Made by a program: the position numbers and the translations under genes. 64,000 nucleotides of DNA from Morella rubra (Eukaryota; Streptophyta; Magnoliopsida; Fagales; Myricaceae), in the NCBI GenBank assembly GCA_003952965.2, contig CM025855.1:14141833-14205832 (forward strand), in the 5' to 3' direction. Below are positions 1 through 12,827 of the stretch, piece after piece; position 1 is the stretch's first letter, and every line of letters starts with the position of its first letter. The notes beneath the pieces were generated by a model. It did no database searches. It saw nothing but the letters and a program-made list of their open reading frames with translations, and had not been told where the DNA came from.

Positions 1-2014
1 TTTCCTCTCTGATCTCTTTATCAGACCAGTTATCTCTTGCGTAAGAGACTCAATCAAATGTTGATCTTCTTTACCATCTCCAAATGAAGGCATTAAAGCC
101 TTTGCATGAGCCTTGGCTAACTCAGCCATTTTAGTTCGTGCACGCTGGACATGTGCTGCTATTTCTTCAGAAACATCCACCCAAGCTGGAGGTAGACCCA
201 TACTAGATGCACCCTTGCTGCACCCAAAAGAGATTTTTATGTATACATACGCTTTCTAGTGAAGTGCGATGCACCTTTGCACGCCAAAAGGGGGAAAATG
301 TGAAGTACTAAAAGCTTTGAGAGAAAGAAAAAGCCATAATAAGAAGAAAAGAGAAACAGAAACCTATGGCTGCAGTCTCGTTAACTATTCATACTACATT
401 AGAAAGCCTTTAGATTCTTCAACAAAATCCCCTTGGTCTTTCATTTCATGTATCCATGCTTCAATACTTGATGAATCAGGTCTATCTCTTCTGCCAAAAA
501 ATTTAGAGATGAGCTTAATGCACTTGCATCTCCTACAGAATCCACCAAAAATCTTTTATAACCCCAACAACAAAGGTCTCATCACATAGTATATTGGACT
601 GAAACCAATGTGGAAAAACTCCAAACCATTCTTCCCCATGACAATAATCTTCATGGACCTCGAAACTTGCAACTTTCCCAGCAAAATCCAGGCCTTTCTA
701 AAATTGTTTCAATACAACGTGCTGTTGAAATTCTCGATAGTTACAGTTGTCCCCAAAGAAAACAGGTTCTCACCCACTCGTCACTCATCTTTGTCTAAAC
801 TCATTCAGGGATGGCTTAGGCTGCTGCCTAAGAGCTGGGAGCCAATGAGGACCCACAATAAATTTTATCATTGCACACTTCGTTAAAAAAAAAAAGATTG
901 GTAGAAAGATTCAAAATGCCACCAATTCAAGCAATTGAATGACGGATTTTTTGCAGAATATGTTGCAGTCCTAAAGTAAAAAGAGTTATATGACAAAGGA
1001 AATAATGTAAATCACTTGCGTAAACAAAAACAAAAGAAGGCCTCGGTCTAAACAAATGACATTTAAACTTCTACAAAGTTCCAAACAAATATTTTAATAG
1101 GTCATTTTAGATTTTTTTTTTTTTTTTGAGGAATAGGTCATTTTAGAATTTAGAAAGCAACAAAAATGATTTATAAGAAATCCTTAAATATTTGACCTTT
1201 ATTCTACTACTTTCTTAAATTTGAATAAAAAGCCACATTCTAAACTTTCCCTTAGGCCTCAGATTGTATTGAGCCGCTCCTGAAGACAGCCTACTGTTGC
1301 TGGCATCAAGGCTAGCAATCATCCTTTCATCCTTTCTTTTCCTTATCATTATTTTTGTCCCAACTGCCACTTACCAAATTTGTATACAGCGATATATGAA
1401 GTTATATATAGCATCGCAACAACTACAGCAATCCCAAATAATAGACTCCTAACAAGCTTTATATCCCCAAAATATCTGAAATGATACTCCATGATTGCAA
1501 TTCTAGTTGTATATATTCATATAATTTTTCGACTATTTGTATCAAACATAGATCAAATTCCCTCAGATAACTTGGGCAACAATATTAACGAAAAAACGTA
1601 AAATAATTTACTAATTTCAAATTCTATATATCCCGCTTTTTAATTTACGTGATACTCAGCTCAATTACTCTGGCTAGATATAATATTGATCTCCCATGAA
1701 TAAGATCTTCGTTTTCTCATTGTCTAGAAAATGGGAGAAAGAAAAAGATTGAGTACTTTGATTTCTTTACTTCGCCAATATTTTATCAGCGTCCAAATGG
1801 AGAGAGAGATGAAGAGAGACCTTGAATTACCCGGATCCTCGGTGCTGAGTGGACTATAGGACCGATTCGGATTGAGAAGCGAGGTGTTGACCAACTCGAT
1901 CACTGGACCGCCGCCAGAGCTTGTCGAAGGCGACGGAGAGCTCGCCGGAACCCTGACGCTCTTCAACGCATCCCTGTACCTTCTGAAAATCAGAGTCCGG
2001 TTCCTCATCGCCAT
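1..2014 (-). CDS. SYP4: SYP4-group syntaxin (Qa-SNARE), 5' part, truncated by window edge
   Basis: Trans-Golgi network t-SNARE (SYP41/42/43, Tlg2/syntaxin-16 type) that drives vesicle fusion in secretory and vacuolar traffic. Exon 1 is 2014-1821 and starts MAMRNRTLIFRRYRDAL, matching the usual SYP4 start MATRNRT. It continues through a Ser-rich stretch to SLLNPNRSYSPLSTEDPG. The donor is AAG|GTCTCT at 1820. Exon 2 starts at 217 after GGTGCAG and reads KGASSMGLPPAWVDVSEEI, then MPSFGDGKEDQHLIESL, running off the left edge inside the N-terminal Habc region. Codon phase (2+1) fits this junction. The SNARE helix and C-terminal anchor lie outside the window. Family assignment is from remembered motifs; which of SYP41/42/43 cannot be decided here. 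Confidence 0.88.
218..1820 (-). other. Large first intron of the SYP4 gene (1603 nt)
   Basis: Bounded by GT (1820-1819) and AG (219-218) on the minus strand. It contains short open frames on the plus strand (269-589 and 608-886) with no recognisable family and a T-run near 1110-1128. I see no convincing mobile element or RNA gene in it. Its length is unusual beside the other introns in the window, which are mostly about 80-700 nt. Confidence 0.7.
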
Positions 2015-2814
2015 TGAAACTTCAGACTTCAGATCCGAAAATCAAAGGTGCAGATCTGAGGAAGCCAAAACGAACGGTGGTTTGGTCATGGCGAAGCGAG
2101 AAGGTGAAGGAAAGCCAGAGAACGTGATCGCAAACTGAAGAAAGAGGGAATGGCAAGTCACGTGAGCTGGCATGAGGAGTTGAGAAGCGGAGGCGTTGTA
2201 CGGACCGATGTCACGTGACCGGCGGAGATACGTTCTTTAGTGGGTGCAGAATTACGAGGGCAGTCAGTAAACGGTTTGGCGCTCTTGTACGCGGGCTCAA
2301 GGAGGATGTAGGATGGATATGCCGGTCTCAACCAATGAGAGACAGTTGGTACAATTGCATGTACAGTACAGTATCTTGACAAAACTTAAAATAAATAAAA
2401 ATAAAAATCACTGCTGAATTTTTATGAAATTTTAAAAATCAAAATTGACAAATCACGGATTTAAATCATATTAACAATATTACTCTTTTCTTCACATTTC
2501 CATCCAAATTTTTTCTTTCACATTTTACATCTAAATTTTTGACATCCAGCAATCCCCCTCTATGAAGGATCCGGAAGAAAAAATTGTCAATTACATCTAA
2601 ATTTTCTTTCTCGTTTGAAATAAGGTGCGGGAGTGTGTATAATTTGTGTCGCATGTGAACTTTAGTTGATAGGTCTGACCATTTCTATATCATCTTTTAA
2701 TTTTTAGTCATAAATTGAAAAGAAAACACTATGTTCTTCATTTGAATGACATTTATATTTATGCAAAACTCATGGAAGAGTCACTAGTAAAATGTGAGCG
2801 GTGGTTGTATTATG

Positions 2815-3092
2815 CCCCGACCCTCGTGATCAATTTATAGTTGTTCTATGTTCCCACTCTTGAAGTCGGTTTGTATTTGTATTGTGTCGCGATCTTTGTG
2901 GTTAGTTTGTGGTTGTCTTATAATCCTTATGGTCGGATTGGCTTTCAAATCTTTTGATTCGGCATATTGTAATGCCTTTGGGTCTATTTAAGTTTTTTCA
3001 TTAGTCTTTCGGGTTTTCCTGGTTTTGTATCTAATGTATTTTTCTCGAATATTAATATATAAGCTTCATTGCCTAGGAAAAAAAAAAAAGAA
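2815..3092 (+). mobile_element. Possible LINE 3' tail with poly(A)
   Basis: A stretch with G/T-rich, pyrimidine-heavy wording (repeated gttcc/ttgtggtt segments) ends in TAATATATAAGCTTCATTGC, then CTAGG and an A-run. This is the common form of plant L1-type LINE 3' ends. No coding domain remains and I could not find a clean target duplication, so the assignment is tentative. The flanking 2150-2815 and 3093-3790 hold only short frames without a recognisable product. Confidence 0.3.
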
Positions 3093-3790
3093 AAGGGAAT
3101 AAAACAGGAATTTCTGTAACTTTTGTTTCCTTGGTAAAATCTATTAGTGTTAGTGTGTGTGCACACATGGCTGCATGGATGAATTGGATAAGGAGTTAGT
3201 GAAATTATGCTGTCGGGGTCTTGGAAGTAGTTGAAATTGAATTATTATAGCTTTTTATGCAGCTTTCCACCACCCTCCCCTTCAAATTCAAGGTGGTTGT
3301 TAATCGCATGATTTTGAGCTGCAGGAAAGTCATGATAAGCAGCATAGCTTCTAATAACTATCATCTCTACCAAAATGATCTGCTAATAGAACCATTAGCG
3401 AATTCACCTTTTACTGAAATGATCTCCGATTCTCCAACTTCCCAAAAGAGGAAAGGAAAGAAGAAGAAATTGTCTGCAAGATTTAACGAGTGCGGAGGAC
3501 ACAACCAACGATTTAAACCACTGGAGCCAAAGGCATAACCAATGATTTAAAGGGGGATGTCCCCTATGGTTTCCCCTTGAGAATAACAAATTAGTGGAAC
3601 AAGCACTGCCTGAAGTAATGGAAAATTGGATTTCTATCTCAATATTATCTGAAAAAATGGATCCAGTAAGAATAGTCTGTTATGTTCAATGTCAGGGAAT
3701 AATAATCACTATAAACACGTTAAGCACAGCTTCTTGTCTAATTCCTAACAAAAAAGGGCGTGCAACAAGACATGCTGGCTGTATTCATCC

Positions 3791-6625
3791 CTAAAGGCCT
3801 AGACTCAACCATGTTGGCAATCTTGTGTCCATGACCGTCTTCACTACTTCCCCTACAAAAGAATCGAAACAAGAAGAGCAGCAACCTCTCATCAGACTTG
3901 TCTGTCCGCCTGCCATTAATTCAATGTGGGAACAGACTGATGGTGGAGGAACAGGGTAATGAACTTCGCTCCTCCTGTGCTCGAGGCCACATGCAGCTAA
4001 TATAGTGTGAGTGGAAATCCTTGCAATGTCCTTGAAGGTATTGTTGCCTGAATCAAAAGAAAAAGCGCAGTTTGAGCTTTTCCACGCACATGGTAGTAAG
4101 GGATTGACTGACAAAAGTATAAACAAAGGATAATTGAAGCAGCCTCAAATATGAGAAGAATCATAAACAGAAGATATTGCAATGTTGACTTGACCATGGA
4201 CGATTGTTTTGGCATTTTGGAAACGGGAATTTCATACTCCAATTTTTCTAGTTTGTTATACTCGTAGACTCTACACAACTGTGGTGTCAAAAATTTCTAA
4301 ACCAGACAATGTCAATAAAAGGATGCAAAGTTTTGCATACCTATATCAACATCTCGAGCCAAGTTCTTCAAATGACTTCTAACCACACATTGCAATTGTT
4401 CCTTCGCCGCGTTAAAATGGATCCCCTCTCTAGCATAAGGCGACACACTTCCATCAGATCCAATATTTGATGATCTGCCGTGTTGGAGTTGCTCATAATT
4501 GGGTATTGGATTCATCCCCGAAGGTTCGGGCCATAATGTCCTGTTGTCAGTAGTTGTAGTAGCCTGGTCCAGAGCTGCTTGCCTTCTTACAAAGCTTAAC
4601 CTCGAGGGAAAGAAATCTCTACTGTGAAATGGAGGAGAGGGATTGGCCTGTGACCTATCCTCAAAAAATGTATGATATGATGTTCCCGTTTCTCGTGTCC
4701 TTGTTTGCTGAGTTGTAGTATCCCTGTCTCTATCTTGATCATTTTGACAATTCAAAAAGTCACTACTTGAATTAGCAGCTGAAACCCCTTCAGTTCTCCC
4801 AACCATAGAATTCATTCTATTAAGGGAAATCAGTTGTTGTATGTGACGATGTATCCTGCGTCTGCCTGAAAGAGTTGGTGCCCCTGCTCCAGATACTGGA
4901 GAAGCTGCTTGAGAATCTCCAACATGAAATCTGGGAGATGAAAGATTCCCAAATGCTGGGGAAAATGGTGTACGAGGTGAGGAAGTTGAATTGAGGTCTA
5001 AACCTTCCCTAATATTTACCATTTGATGTGACCTATTATAGAAAATGTTGCTTCTAGTCCTTTCATCAGTCAAATTATCTCGAGCTTGGGAACCTGAGGA
5101 TGCCAGAGCAACAGGTCTACAACCATCACAATACCAATTACCTTCAGGTACTTCCCGCCCAAGACCAACACAATACGTGTGTGCAGGTGAATCACAGAGA
5201 TCACATAGCAACATGAGTCCATCATCCCCACCTTCATGGCATTCAGTACAAATTACATTCTCATATGGATCCAGGAAACTCCTGAGCTCTTCCTCAGAGG
5301 GCTGATAAACCTGTTTAAAGCAGTGAACCCATTTCCAGTCAGGAAATAAGCAACCAGAAAAGCAACAAGAATATGCACAACAGTAAAAAGAAAGCAACAA
5401 GATACCTGATCACGCTCAGGGACTTGAATCAGCACTTCTCTCAAATCAACTGCTGCTGTGGACCTTGCAGGCTTCCTGATTGTCCTGAATCTCTGCTTGC
5501 ATAAAGGGCAGCGAGATTCCACTTTTGCCCATTCCATGATGCAAGCAAAACAAAAATAATGAGAGCAACAGTCCAGCGTCCCCCTTACTCTTCTTTTATC
5601 TTCTTCAGATAGGCAAATTCCACACACCTGCTTACCAGCCTCAGTCCTCACTTCCTCCACCTCCTTTCTCTTCTTTCCCAAAGGTTCATCTAACTTCTCC
5701 TTACCCTTCCTCACTGAAGGTTTTACTTGCTGATGTGTATCCCCTTCCTCCTGAGTTCTCCATGGGACAGAAGAACTCCTCAAACTAACTCTTAAACTTC
5801 CACAAAACTCCCTGGCTTCTCTGATTTGCTGCCTCTCTTCTTCAGAAATAGAAAGCTTCTCTTCCTCCGAAACGGCATAGTCATAATCCGATGACAATAA
5901 ATCTGAATCAGAACGTACAACGTACTTCCTCTTTCTTTGACCAGGTTTTTTCTCGCACTTTCCTCTCACAAGTGATCTTCTGGTAGCAAATTCATCACCG
6001 TCTTCATCATCATCATCATATTGCACTTTCCTCCGCAACCCACTATTCTTTCTTCTTTTCTTTCTGAAAGCCTTTCTCAAAATTTTAGATTTCCTCTTCC
6101 CTTTCTGACCCCTTACAGAACCCTTTCTCTGCAAACCTCGCTTTCGCACTTTCGTATTATTTGTCTTCTTTCTCCCCCCTGATTCCTCCTCCTCACCGGA
6201 ACAATCATCTTCATATGATGTAAATTCCTCCTCATCCTCCTCCTCCTCCTCCTCTCTCTCTCCTCTTCTTCCTCCTCTTCATCAACTTCATAATCCTCAT
6301 CCTCGTCTTCTTCACCATATGTAACCCTTCTCCTCTTTCGTGCTGTTTTCACCCCAACTTTCCGCTGAATGCCTTTTTGTGCATTGGAACTAACCTTTGA
6401 TCTAACAATCTTTCTCACCTCCTCCTCCTCCTCCTCCTCCACAAACCTACCAAAACTCTCTTCAGATGCATGCTTATCTAAAGAGGAGCAATAATCCTCA
6501 TCTGAGACTCCATTTTCTTCATCCGAAATCACATAATCCTCATCTGAATCATCAGAACCCTTATCTTTCGGACAAACCCTTTTCTTGAAATTCCTATTGC
6601 AACCAACCTTCCCTCCCCTTGCCAT
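3791..6625 (-). CDS. PHD- and RING-finger nuclear protein (PHRF1-like, At3g05670-like)
   Basis: Probable chromatin-associated E3 ubiquitin ligase or reader; role inferred from domains. Exons: 6625-5406, 5310-4341 and 4047-3791, all with GT-AG introns and matching phases. The start MARGGKVG lies directly after a 5' UTR intron acceptor. The N-terminus is very acidic/Ser-rich (EEDY, EEEEEE runs) with Arg/Lys blocks that look like nuclear signals. A C3HC4 RING follows (CGICLSEEDK ... CCSHYFCFACIMEW ... CPLC, about residues 333-380). Immediately after the first intron comes a C4HC3 PHD finger (CTECHEGGDD ... LCDLCDSPAHTYC ... WYCDGC, about 425-475). A Ser-rich tail and a 3' exon ending LPTWLSLGL complete it. 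Summed exons are 2447 nt, two more than a multiple of three. The frame changes inside the GA/GAG repeat near 6255-6275, so the intact product would be about 814 residues. Confidence 0.85.
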
Positions 6626-7335
6626 CTGTTCTTGCAACAAAAACACAAAAATTTAAAAAACCCAATTTCTTAATCTAATCCAATCAATTTAAAAATAGAA
6701 GGATTCTCTAATTCCACCAACTGATATCGAATCAAATCGTATATAGCAACAAATTATAAGATTCTTTAACTTCAGGATTTGATGTTTCTAGCTTATGCCC
6801 TACTCCTCAAATGGGGGTAACAAAACTATAGCTATCTGATATGCAGAAAAGTACCGTCCACTCATTCTTTCTCATCACCGATCTGTTCAGCATCGAAATC
6901 CGAAACTAAAAGTAAAAAATAAAAAATTCAAACCCCAGAATCGATCGGTAAATTGTTCCAAATAACAGTCAAAGGAAAACGTTATCAATTGTTGAATAAT
7001 AAAAAAAAAAAAAAAAAAAGATGTTACCGTTGAAAATAGATAACATTTCATTTGAATTTCAAAGTATTCAAAACAGCTTCAGATTATTGAAAATGAAATC
7101 CACCTCTCGCATCAAAACATCTCCAATGAATCAATTCAAAGAAGTTCAGAAACTGAAATCCAGAAACAAAACAGGAAAAAAATTACACCACTAATATGTC
7201 CTCTTGAATTCTGAAAAATCATCATATAAAAACATATTATAAATCTGTAGACAGAAAATCTACAGAGAGAAAAAGAGAAAGTGAAAAGAGAGAGAGAGAG
7301 AGAGAGGCGTGGTTGGGTTGGGGTGGGTTTAGTAC
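6626..7335 (-). other. 5' UTR intron of the PHD-RING gene
   Basis: On the minus strand the donor CGCAG|GTACT lies at 7335 and the acceptor GAACAG at 6626, directly abutting the ATG. The intron is 710 nt, AT-rich, with a poly-A/T run near 7001-7019 and a GA/CT microsatellite at about 7286-7307 close to its donor. 5' UTR introns of this kind are common in plant housekeeping genes and often raise expression; that effect is inference here. Confidence 0.6.
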
Positions 7336-7429
7336 CTGCGGGCTGCGAGGAGGTAGAAAGCACCGGAAAACAACGAAAACGTTTCTGTTTTTTCCTTTTT
7401 TCCTCCTGTTCTGTTTCAGCTTCTTGGTG

Positions 7430-7437
7430 CTTTTATA
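7430..7437 (-). promoter_or_regulatory. TATA box of the PHD-RING gene
   Basis: TATAAAAG on the minus strand, about 95 nt upstream of the proposed 5' UTR donor. It predicts transcription start near 7400-7405. A short non-coding first exon down to 7336 would then join the ATG exon. Position and consensus agree but no transcript evidence is available. Confidence 0.55.
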
Positions 7438-7439
7438 CA

Positions 7440-9245
7440 TATTATCAACCAAAGTCGTAGAGACAGATTATTTATATTTGTAAGAATGCTGAGACTTCAT
7501 TATGGCCTACGCAACTTCGCAACCGCATCGTGGGTTCTTTGTGCAATTATCAAACTGCCCTTACGCTCTAGGGCCGGTAGACCTTAATTTGACTTTTTCT
7601 GTCCTTTTCTTTTTCCAAAGCAATTATCATCCAATTAACACGAACTATTTTCTTTTAAGGACTTCCTACAGTGAAGGGAAAAAAAATTGAGCTAAAAGGG
7701 AAAAAAAATTGAGCTAAATTTTTTAGTGCACGTACCAACATACTACGCAACGGATTTACCTGAATTGTGTCGTGATATAATTTAAAAAATAAAGACGCAG
7801 TAAATATTTATATTAAGAGAAAAGTACATTTTTAACTTACAAAAACATTCTGCTCAATTATCAATTTAGTGACATTTCGTCTATTAACTAGCCTCTTATA
7901 CATTTTATACCATCGCGGCTATTAATTTAGATGTAAATCGATATTTTAATTTACGAAAACAATAAATTTATTTATGCGAAAATCTATTGGTAAACAATTA
8001 TGAGAATAATATTGTTATTTCATTGAAAAAAAATATCATTTTTTGTCCCAATTAATTAGTATTTGAAGAGCAAAATATAAATAATTCATAATGCAAGATG
8101 TTAGAACCGTTAATAATAAAAAAGTGAAAGATGTATTTAACCCTCGTAGTATTGTACAACTCATATTATCATATTTTATTATATAAAATTGTAAAGAATC
8201 ACGGATCCTTAATTGTATAATTATATTTTGTATTAGGTGTCTTAATGATGATTTTTTTTGAAGTACTTGTTATTCAATAGCTGTGCTACTATGGGAACTA
8301 TTATGACATAAATTTTTCAAAGTATTTATTGTTAAATAGTGGTGCTAATATAGAAACTTGATGAGTAATTATCTTTAGTTTGGTAAGCATTAAGCAAAAT
8401 TTTAACTGTTAAAGAAACTTTCGAAATCTAAAATTTATATATTCTTAAATTTGTAAAACAAATAAAATACAGATTAAGAAATAATTTTTGTTTAGTTTTT
8501 TTATAATATTTATCATTCCATTTAATGGATTCCGCGATATCAATTGGACCAAAAAAGATATTTGGTTGTGAAAATTTTGATGTCAGCAGACTATTCAGAC
8601 TGATTGATGGAAAACATCGAAAGAAAATAAATTGAAAAAAGAAAAAAGAAAAAAAGTCCAATAAAGAGAAAAGCAACAAAGAAACGGCCAAACAATTAAA
8701 TTATTGTGGCATGCATGATAGGGTGTCTAAATTATTGTGTTAGTACTTTTACGAAAATGCCATTACGCCTTCCATAGCAGTTGAACGGTAGTCTTGACTT
8801 TAGGTACTGATTAAATACACCCGTGCGTAGTATAACAGGTTGTGACAATCAATCAGGGCCGTGAACTGCCCATTCCAATCTAAAAAATCTTAATTTTGTA
8901 GTTGTGATTTGATTCCTAACAAAAGTAGATATTTATAAGGAGCTTTCAAAGATATATTTATTTTGGAATAAAATGTAAAATAAAATGCAAGTTATTTAAT
9001 GATATTTAAAAGAAAATAGAAAAAAAAATGTACAACAATCATAAGCGTTACTGTGGACAGCTTTGCGGGCAGCGCCGGTGCCTTGGAATCCAGCGGTGGA
9101 TATGTAGCAATACCTAAGGAGGTAGGCACATCTTGACAGTGACAGCGAGGCATTAAAGGAAGCACGTGTGGTTAACTGGTGAAGGAAACAATTACGTCTT
9201 CCGAGGAAGGAATTTTCTTTTCTTTTCTTTTCCTTTATTTTTATT

Positions 9246-9281
<36 letters not shown>

Positions 9282-10320
9282 GTTTTCAATTTCCCTAACC
9301 CTTCTAAGAAAAAATTTCGGATTCAAACAAATTTCTTACAAAAAAAAAAACTTTCGAAAAAAGGAAATAAAAAAAAAAAGGCTCAATTTCTTTTTGTTGG
9401 GGGCAAATTCTTTTCTTTTTTCTTGGATGAGTAAGTTCGCTCTAAAAAATCTTTTTTTCTTGTAGGATCTAAAAAAGACTAAAATAATTTGAAGAGATAG
9501 TGATAAAATAAAAATCTTTCAAAAATAAAATATATGAATTTAACCTCAAAAATTGGTCTTATAGTTAAAACTTTAGTCTTAATGATTTATTTTTTAGAAT
9601 CTTTGCCTAATTAATTGCTCTATTTATGAGACGGAAAAATTATACAAACTCATAATCAGATAAATGCTACAGATATCATATATAAGTAACTATAAATTCA
9701 CCAAATTTTACGTGCAAAATCTACAACGAATAAGAACTATATTATATTTTAAATAAATACTCTTAACTATACATTTAATAAAAACACTTTTTTTTCATTA
9801 AAGTAAACCAGAAATGAGTGGCACAGATTGATTAGCAGAATCTCTAAGAAGGATTCCTGCGCATTGAATCGGATCGCTAAAGTTAGGAACACTGGAGAGA
9901 CAGAAATATATCGTCGAGTGAGATTTGTTACTTTTTCTTAAGATCTTTGGAGATTGACTTTCGTAAAGCAATCGAAACCTGTGGGAATAAAAAGAGAGGA
10001 ATCACGAGGGTCGGCAACACCTTATTCCTCCAATTATAACAACATTGGAATTTTGCTTTTTTTGGTAAATGATTGGAGAATGGGGAGCTAATGGCAATAA
10101 ATCCATTATTAGGACTTCTCTCATGGCGTAGGTTTCCCGAAGAACATAACTTTTGGGGAATTCGTTGAGTATGAAATTGGTCTCAATAATTGGAATCAGA
10201 ACAAAAACAATGAACTATCCGTTTCATATTAAGTCAATACATTTCTCTTCTTTATTATCATATTCTGTTTCCATTCTACCCAATTTGAACTTATTGCCTA
10301 TGCTCGTTGTTATGATTTTT
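7440..10320. other. AT-rich intergenic spacer, no gene seen
   Basis: Long A/T-rich spacer. It has a (TTTTA)n-like pyrimidine-rich tract at about 9208-9290 and A-runs at 9337-9380. A short GC-richer patch at about 9050-9170 may be a small repeat remnant. Short open frames here are low-complexity Phe/Lys translations and look non-coding. Confidence 0.6.
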
Positions 10321-10880
10321 TTTTTAGTTTAATTAGTTCATTAGTCTCTAAGTTACACTTGAATCTCAAATTGATCCTTAAAATTCATTTCATCCTAAAC
10401 TAGTTCCTAAAGAATCATTTATGTCCTACAATTGTTATTATGTAAATTCTACTAGATCAATTAATAGAAAAAATCTCATATGATTAACGGGAACATATCA
10501 CCACTAATTGTAAGCAGTCACGTGTTTTCAATTTACTCAAATTGCCAAGTTAGACTATTTGATATTGATTTAAAATCCACATTGAATTGTCTACACCATC
10601 TAGACCTAAAATGCCAACTTATAATTCTATATTGGACATATTTTTTTTTATTAATACAATGCACCCCAAGTGACTTTGAGCCACTTAGCTACTTGTGATT
10701 GGTGGTGATGTGTCTCTGTTAGTCACGTGAGATTTATTCCATTAAATGGGTCAACCGAATCGACAAAATGACCACTATAATACACAAATAATTCTTCAAG
10801 GATTAGTTTAGAAAGAAATAAGTCTTAGAGACCAATTGAAAATTTGACATACCCCAAAAACTAGCAAACTAATTAAGCCT
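10321..10880. mobile_element. MITE-like element with imperfect terminal inverted repeats
   Basis: The left end reads AGTTTAATTAGTTCATTAG followed by a 'cctaaa..agttcctaaag' type body. The right end, reverse-complemented, reads AGGCTTAATTAGTTTGCTAG with a related inner stretch (TCTAAACTAATCCTTGAAG). The ~560-bp size, lack of coding capacity and inverted ends fit a non-autonomous DNA transposon. Target duplication is not clear. Confidence 0.5.
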
Positions 10881-12827
10881 TTTATTTTTTTTGAGAAAAT
10901 TTTTCACTTTTTTTACACCAACTATTAGATAAATGTTATTTTAATGTCAACACTATCAATTTGATCACATTCTACACTTGAACTATTGAAATTATTCAAA
11001 TTTAACTATCTGATTAAGCAACATATATGGATGAATTTTGATAGTTCGAGTAAAAAATATGATTAAATTGGTAATTTTGACCTTAAAATAACATTGTTCT
11101 AATAATTTGAGAGCAAAAATTGATTTTTTTAAATTTTATTTTATTTTATCATTGTTAAATAGCCACTTATCTTAAAAGTTTATATTGTTTAGTATATTTT
11201 ATTATTTAAATTATACTTTTTTTTCACTATTGGTAGATTTTTTTCCTTTTTTTTCTTCGTCGTCAATGGAATAAATTATCTTGAGATATTGAAGAAAAAA
11301 AAAGTAAAAGAAGTTGTAAAACTTGCGAGTGCTTTGTTATTCTAGAATAAACTATTTTAAGATCCCAATTGCTGTTGTATTTCCAGTTTTATTTTAAAAA
11401 ATAAAATAAAATAAAACAAAATGGAAAATGTTAAATTAGAGGCTGACAGTTCGTTGAAATGGTAAAACATGGAGCGGTCAACCGGAATACGTGAAATCTA
11501 TCCTGCCTACACCAGATAACTACAGTTTACGGAAAGATACATCACCATTTTTGGTTGTATAGCTCGTAGATAATGGGCTTTCCAACTGATTTTTCTAAAA
11601 AAAGAGATATGTACCGAAGAAAAAAAAAACGGTTATGTACTATTTCGTACCTGTATTTTAAACCTTTTCAATAAATATTTCTTAGATTTTTTAAATTTAT
11701 CATATTGGTCTTTACTTTTGTAATTTGTATCAAATAAATCATTTTCTTAAATTTGTATCTATAAAGTTAATCATTTACATGGCAGTTCCGATCACTCGTC
11801 AACTAAAACAGAAAACATGTATTCCAATTAATTTTTGTTTCTTTTTAAAATATAATAAACTAAATTATTTTTAAAAATAAGAATTTAAGAAAAAAACTTA
11901 TAAAAAAATTAGAAATCATGTTTTTAATTTTAAGTGACACATAAACTTATTATTGAAACTTGTGAATCATTAATTTCGAGAATAAAATTTTAAGAAAATA
12001 ATTTTTTTAACAAAAATTATAAACCCGGTAATTCTATGATCAATTTAAAAATAAGGACTATTTGTTAAGGGGGTGAAGAAAAGGTCAAAAGGGTACTTAA
12101 TTCCAAAAAAAAAAAAAAAAAACAAACGAACAACTTTCAGATGCTATATTGCCGGTCTAAGTATTCCTTACGCTAAAAACCAGTCGATATTTCCCCAAAA
12201 CTGTCAGCCCCGATGGCATTCTTGTAGCAAAACACAGCTTTTCTTCTATTTATAAAATATTTGCATTTACGTTAGGAGTTTCCATTGTTCCCTTACGCCT
12301 CCACTTTCCTTGAAAGGACTCAAGAGAAAGAACCGGATAGGATAACAAATTTGTTCTGGAAATTACCCGAAGGGAGACGAAAACAGCTGGTTTTGTTGAC
12401 GAGAGAAAGGCTAAAAACGTAGGCCTTATCTTCCAATTATGTACACAAAATCTTTTTCTCCGACGCGAGTGTTGGTTTGGAAACGAAGCACAAAAACAAG
12501 CAAAAGTCAAACTATCACAGCGTACCCTCAGGCCTCAGCTGGGGTTGGGATTTTGCCATGCATTTTGGTAATTATGTTGGGGATTAATATAGATGCTGCT
12601 AGAGCTATCATATGTGGGCTTCGCCAACTTAGGAAAGGGGCCTATTTGTGTTCCAGCTTCTTATCCAAAGCAGAAGATAGAGACCTCAAATCTGAGCCCC
12701 ATCGCTACTCTGCTTGGGCTTTCCCGGAGCTGAGGCATAGATTTTCTGCTTACTTGTCTGCGCCAGAGGTTTAGCAGACTACTAATTGGTCATCATCATA
12801 ATGGGCTCTGTCTAATTTCCATACGTG
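10881..12827. other. AT-rich intergenic region, no confident gene
   Basis: Mostly A/T-rich. A less AT-rich segment at about 12250-12775 has overlapping short frames on both strands (12510-12250 minus, 12439-12774 plus). It shares words with 14640-14930 at the start of the second tandem copy, so it is probably repeat-derived. No protein family recognised. Confidence 0.5.
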
